A stretch of 64,000 nt of DNA from an uncultured Muribaculaceae bacterium. GTDB taxonomy: Bacteria; Bacteroidota; Bacteroidia; Bacteroidales; Muribaculaceae. The position numbers and the translations under genes are program-made. The stretch covers positions 5,945-69,944 of the forward strand of contig CAJTTG010000009.1 in assembly GCA_910579185.1 (NCBI GenBank). Direction: 5' to 3'. Every line of letters starts with the position of its first letter. Position 1 is the stretch's first letter. Shown here piece by piece: positions 63,957-64,000 of the stretch. A model generated the notes under the pieces. That model was given only the letters and a program-made list of their open reading frames with translations, searched no databases and had not been told where the DNA came from.

Positions 63957-64000
63957 ATGACTCGTAGCCGCCACAACAGCCGGCCGCATGCTGAATGTAT
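63957..64000 (+). CDS. Possible gene start at right edge
   Basis: An ATG at 63957 opens a frame (MTRSRHNSRPHAEC) that runs to the edge without a stop. Only 14 codons are visible, so the gene is uncertain. Confidence 0.25.
   Translation, partial: MTRSRHNSRPHAEC

Noticed and set aside
1..64000. tRNA, rRNA, CRISPR or IS element
   Set aside because: I looked for cloverleaf segments, rRNA cores, regular repeat-spacer arrays and transposase motifs on both strands and found none that I could support; a tRNAscan run would be decisive.

Overview
The window reads as chromosomal DNA of a Bacteroidales bacterium, most likely a Muribaculaceae-type gut commensal. This is an inference from three things: a moderately high GC housekeeping background, promoters of the Bacteroidota type (-7 box TAnnTTTG, often with a TTG-rich -33 box) before many genes, and family content typical of the order (DUF4491, DUF5053, DUF2795, BspA-like leucine-rich repeats, T-rich SD-less starts). 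No rRNA, tRNA, CRISPR array or transposase was recognised.

Layout. 1-6.7 kb: a secreted protein cut by the edge, then a tightly overlapping NamZ-like muramidase, sodium/solute symporter, WYL regulator and trmD run, an orphan AIR-synthase-like gene and bioB. 6.9-11.9 kb: a TolC / HlyD / two ABC-2 permease export operon whose HlyD gene carries a one-base frameshift. 12-19.8 kb: hflX, an acyltransferase, a polyprenyl synthase, polA (with apparently inactive proofreading motifs), a TPM protein and DUF4491. 19.9-26.3 kb (minus strand): carboxynorspermidine dehydrogenase, two paralogous lipoproteins and an ABC ATPase/FtsX-like permease pair. 26.6-38.5 kb: an envelope glycan cluster (Kdo transferase, lipid A acyltransferase, KdsB-like, GT9, GT-galactofuranosyl-like, GT2, GT4 and two LTA-synthase-type phospho-transferases), consistent with lipid A core/LOS assembly. 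38.5-49 kb: dispersed palindromic repeats around a thioesterase, dciA-like, recF, DUF1846, DUF3861, tex, PAS, YitT, TPR and unknown genes.

49-61 kb is the accessory part. It holds a eukaryote-like kinase with a transmembrane segment; a DUF4143 ATPase gene precisely flanked by a 20-bp direct repeat that duplicates the 3' ends of both neighbours; a four-helix-bundle/zinc-finger protein; two copies of a roughly 400-460 nt non-coding element on either side of a WG-repeat lipoprotein gene; a putative nuclease-fold gene translationally coupled to a BspA-like LRR gene that is broken by a 17-bp tandem duplication; and an AT-rich Fic gene.

The most notable signal is the duplicated non-coding element (53114-53520 and 55316-55772). 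Both copies can form the same set of stems, one stem shows three compensatory base-pair changes between copies, and the only large length difference lies at the apex of a conserved hairpin. This supports a structured RNA that I do not recognise, placed ahead of two different genes. 61-64 kb returns to ordinary genes: DUF2795, PduO-type adenosyltransferase, a small HTH protein and lrgAB.
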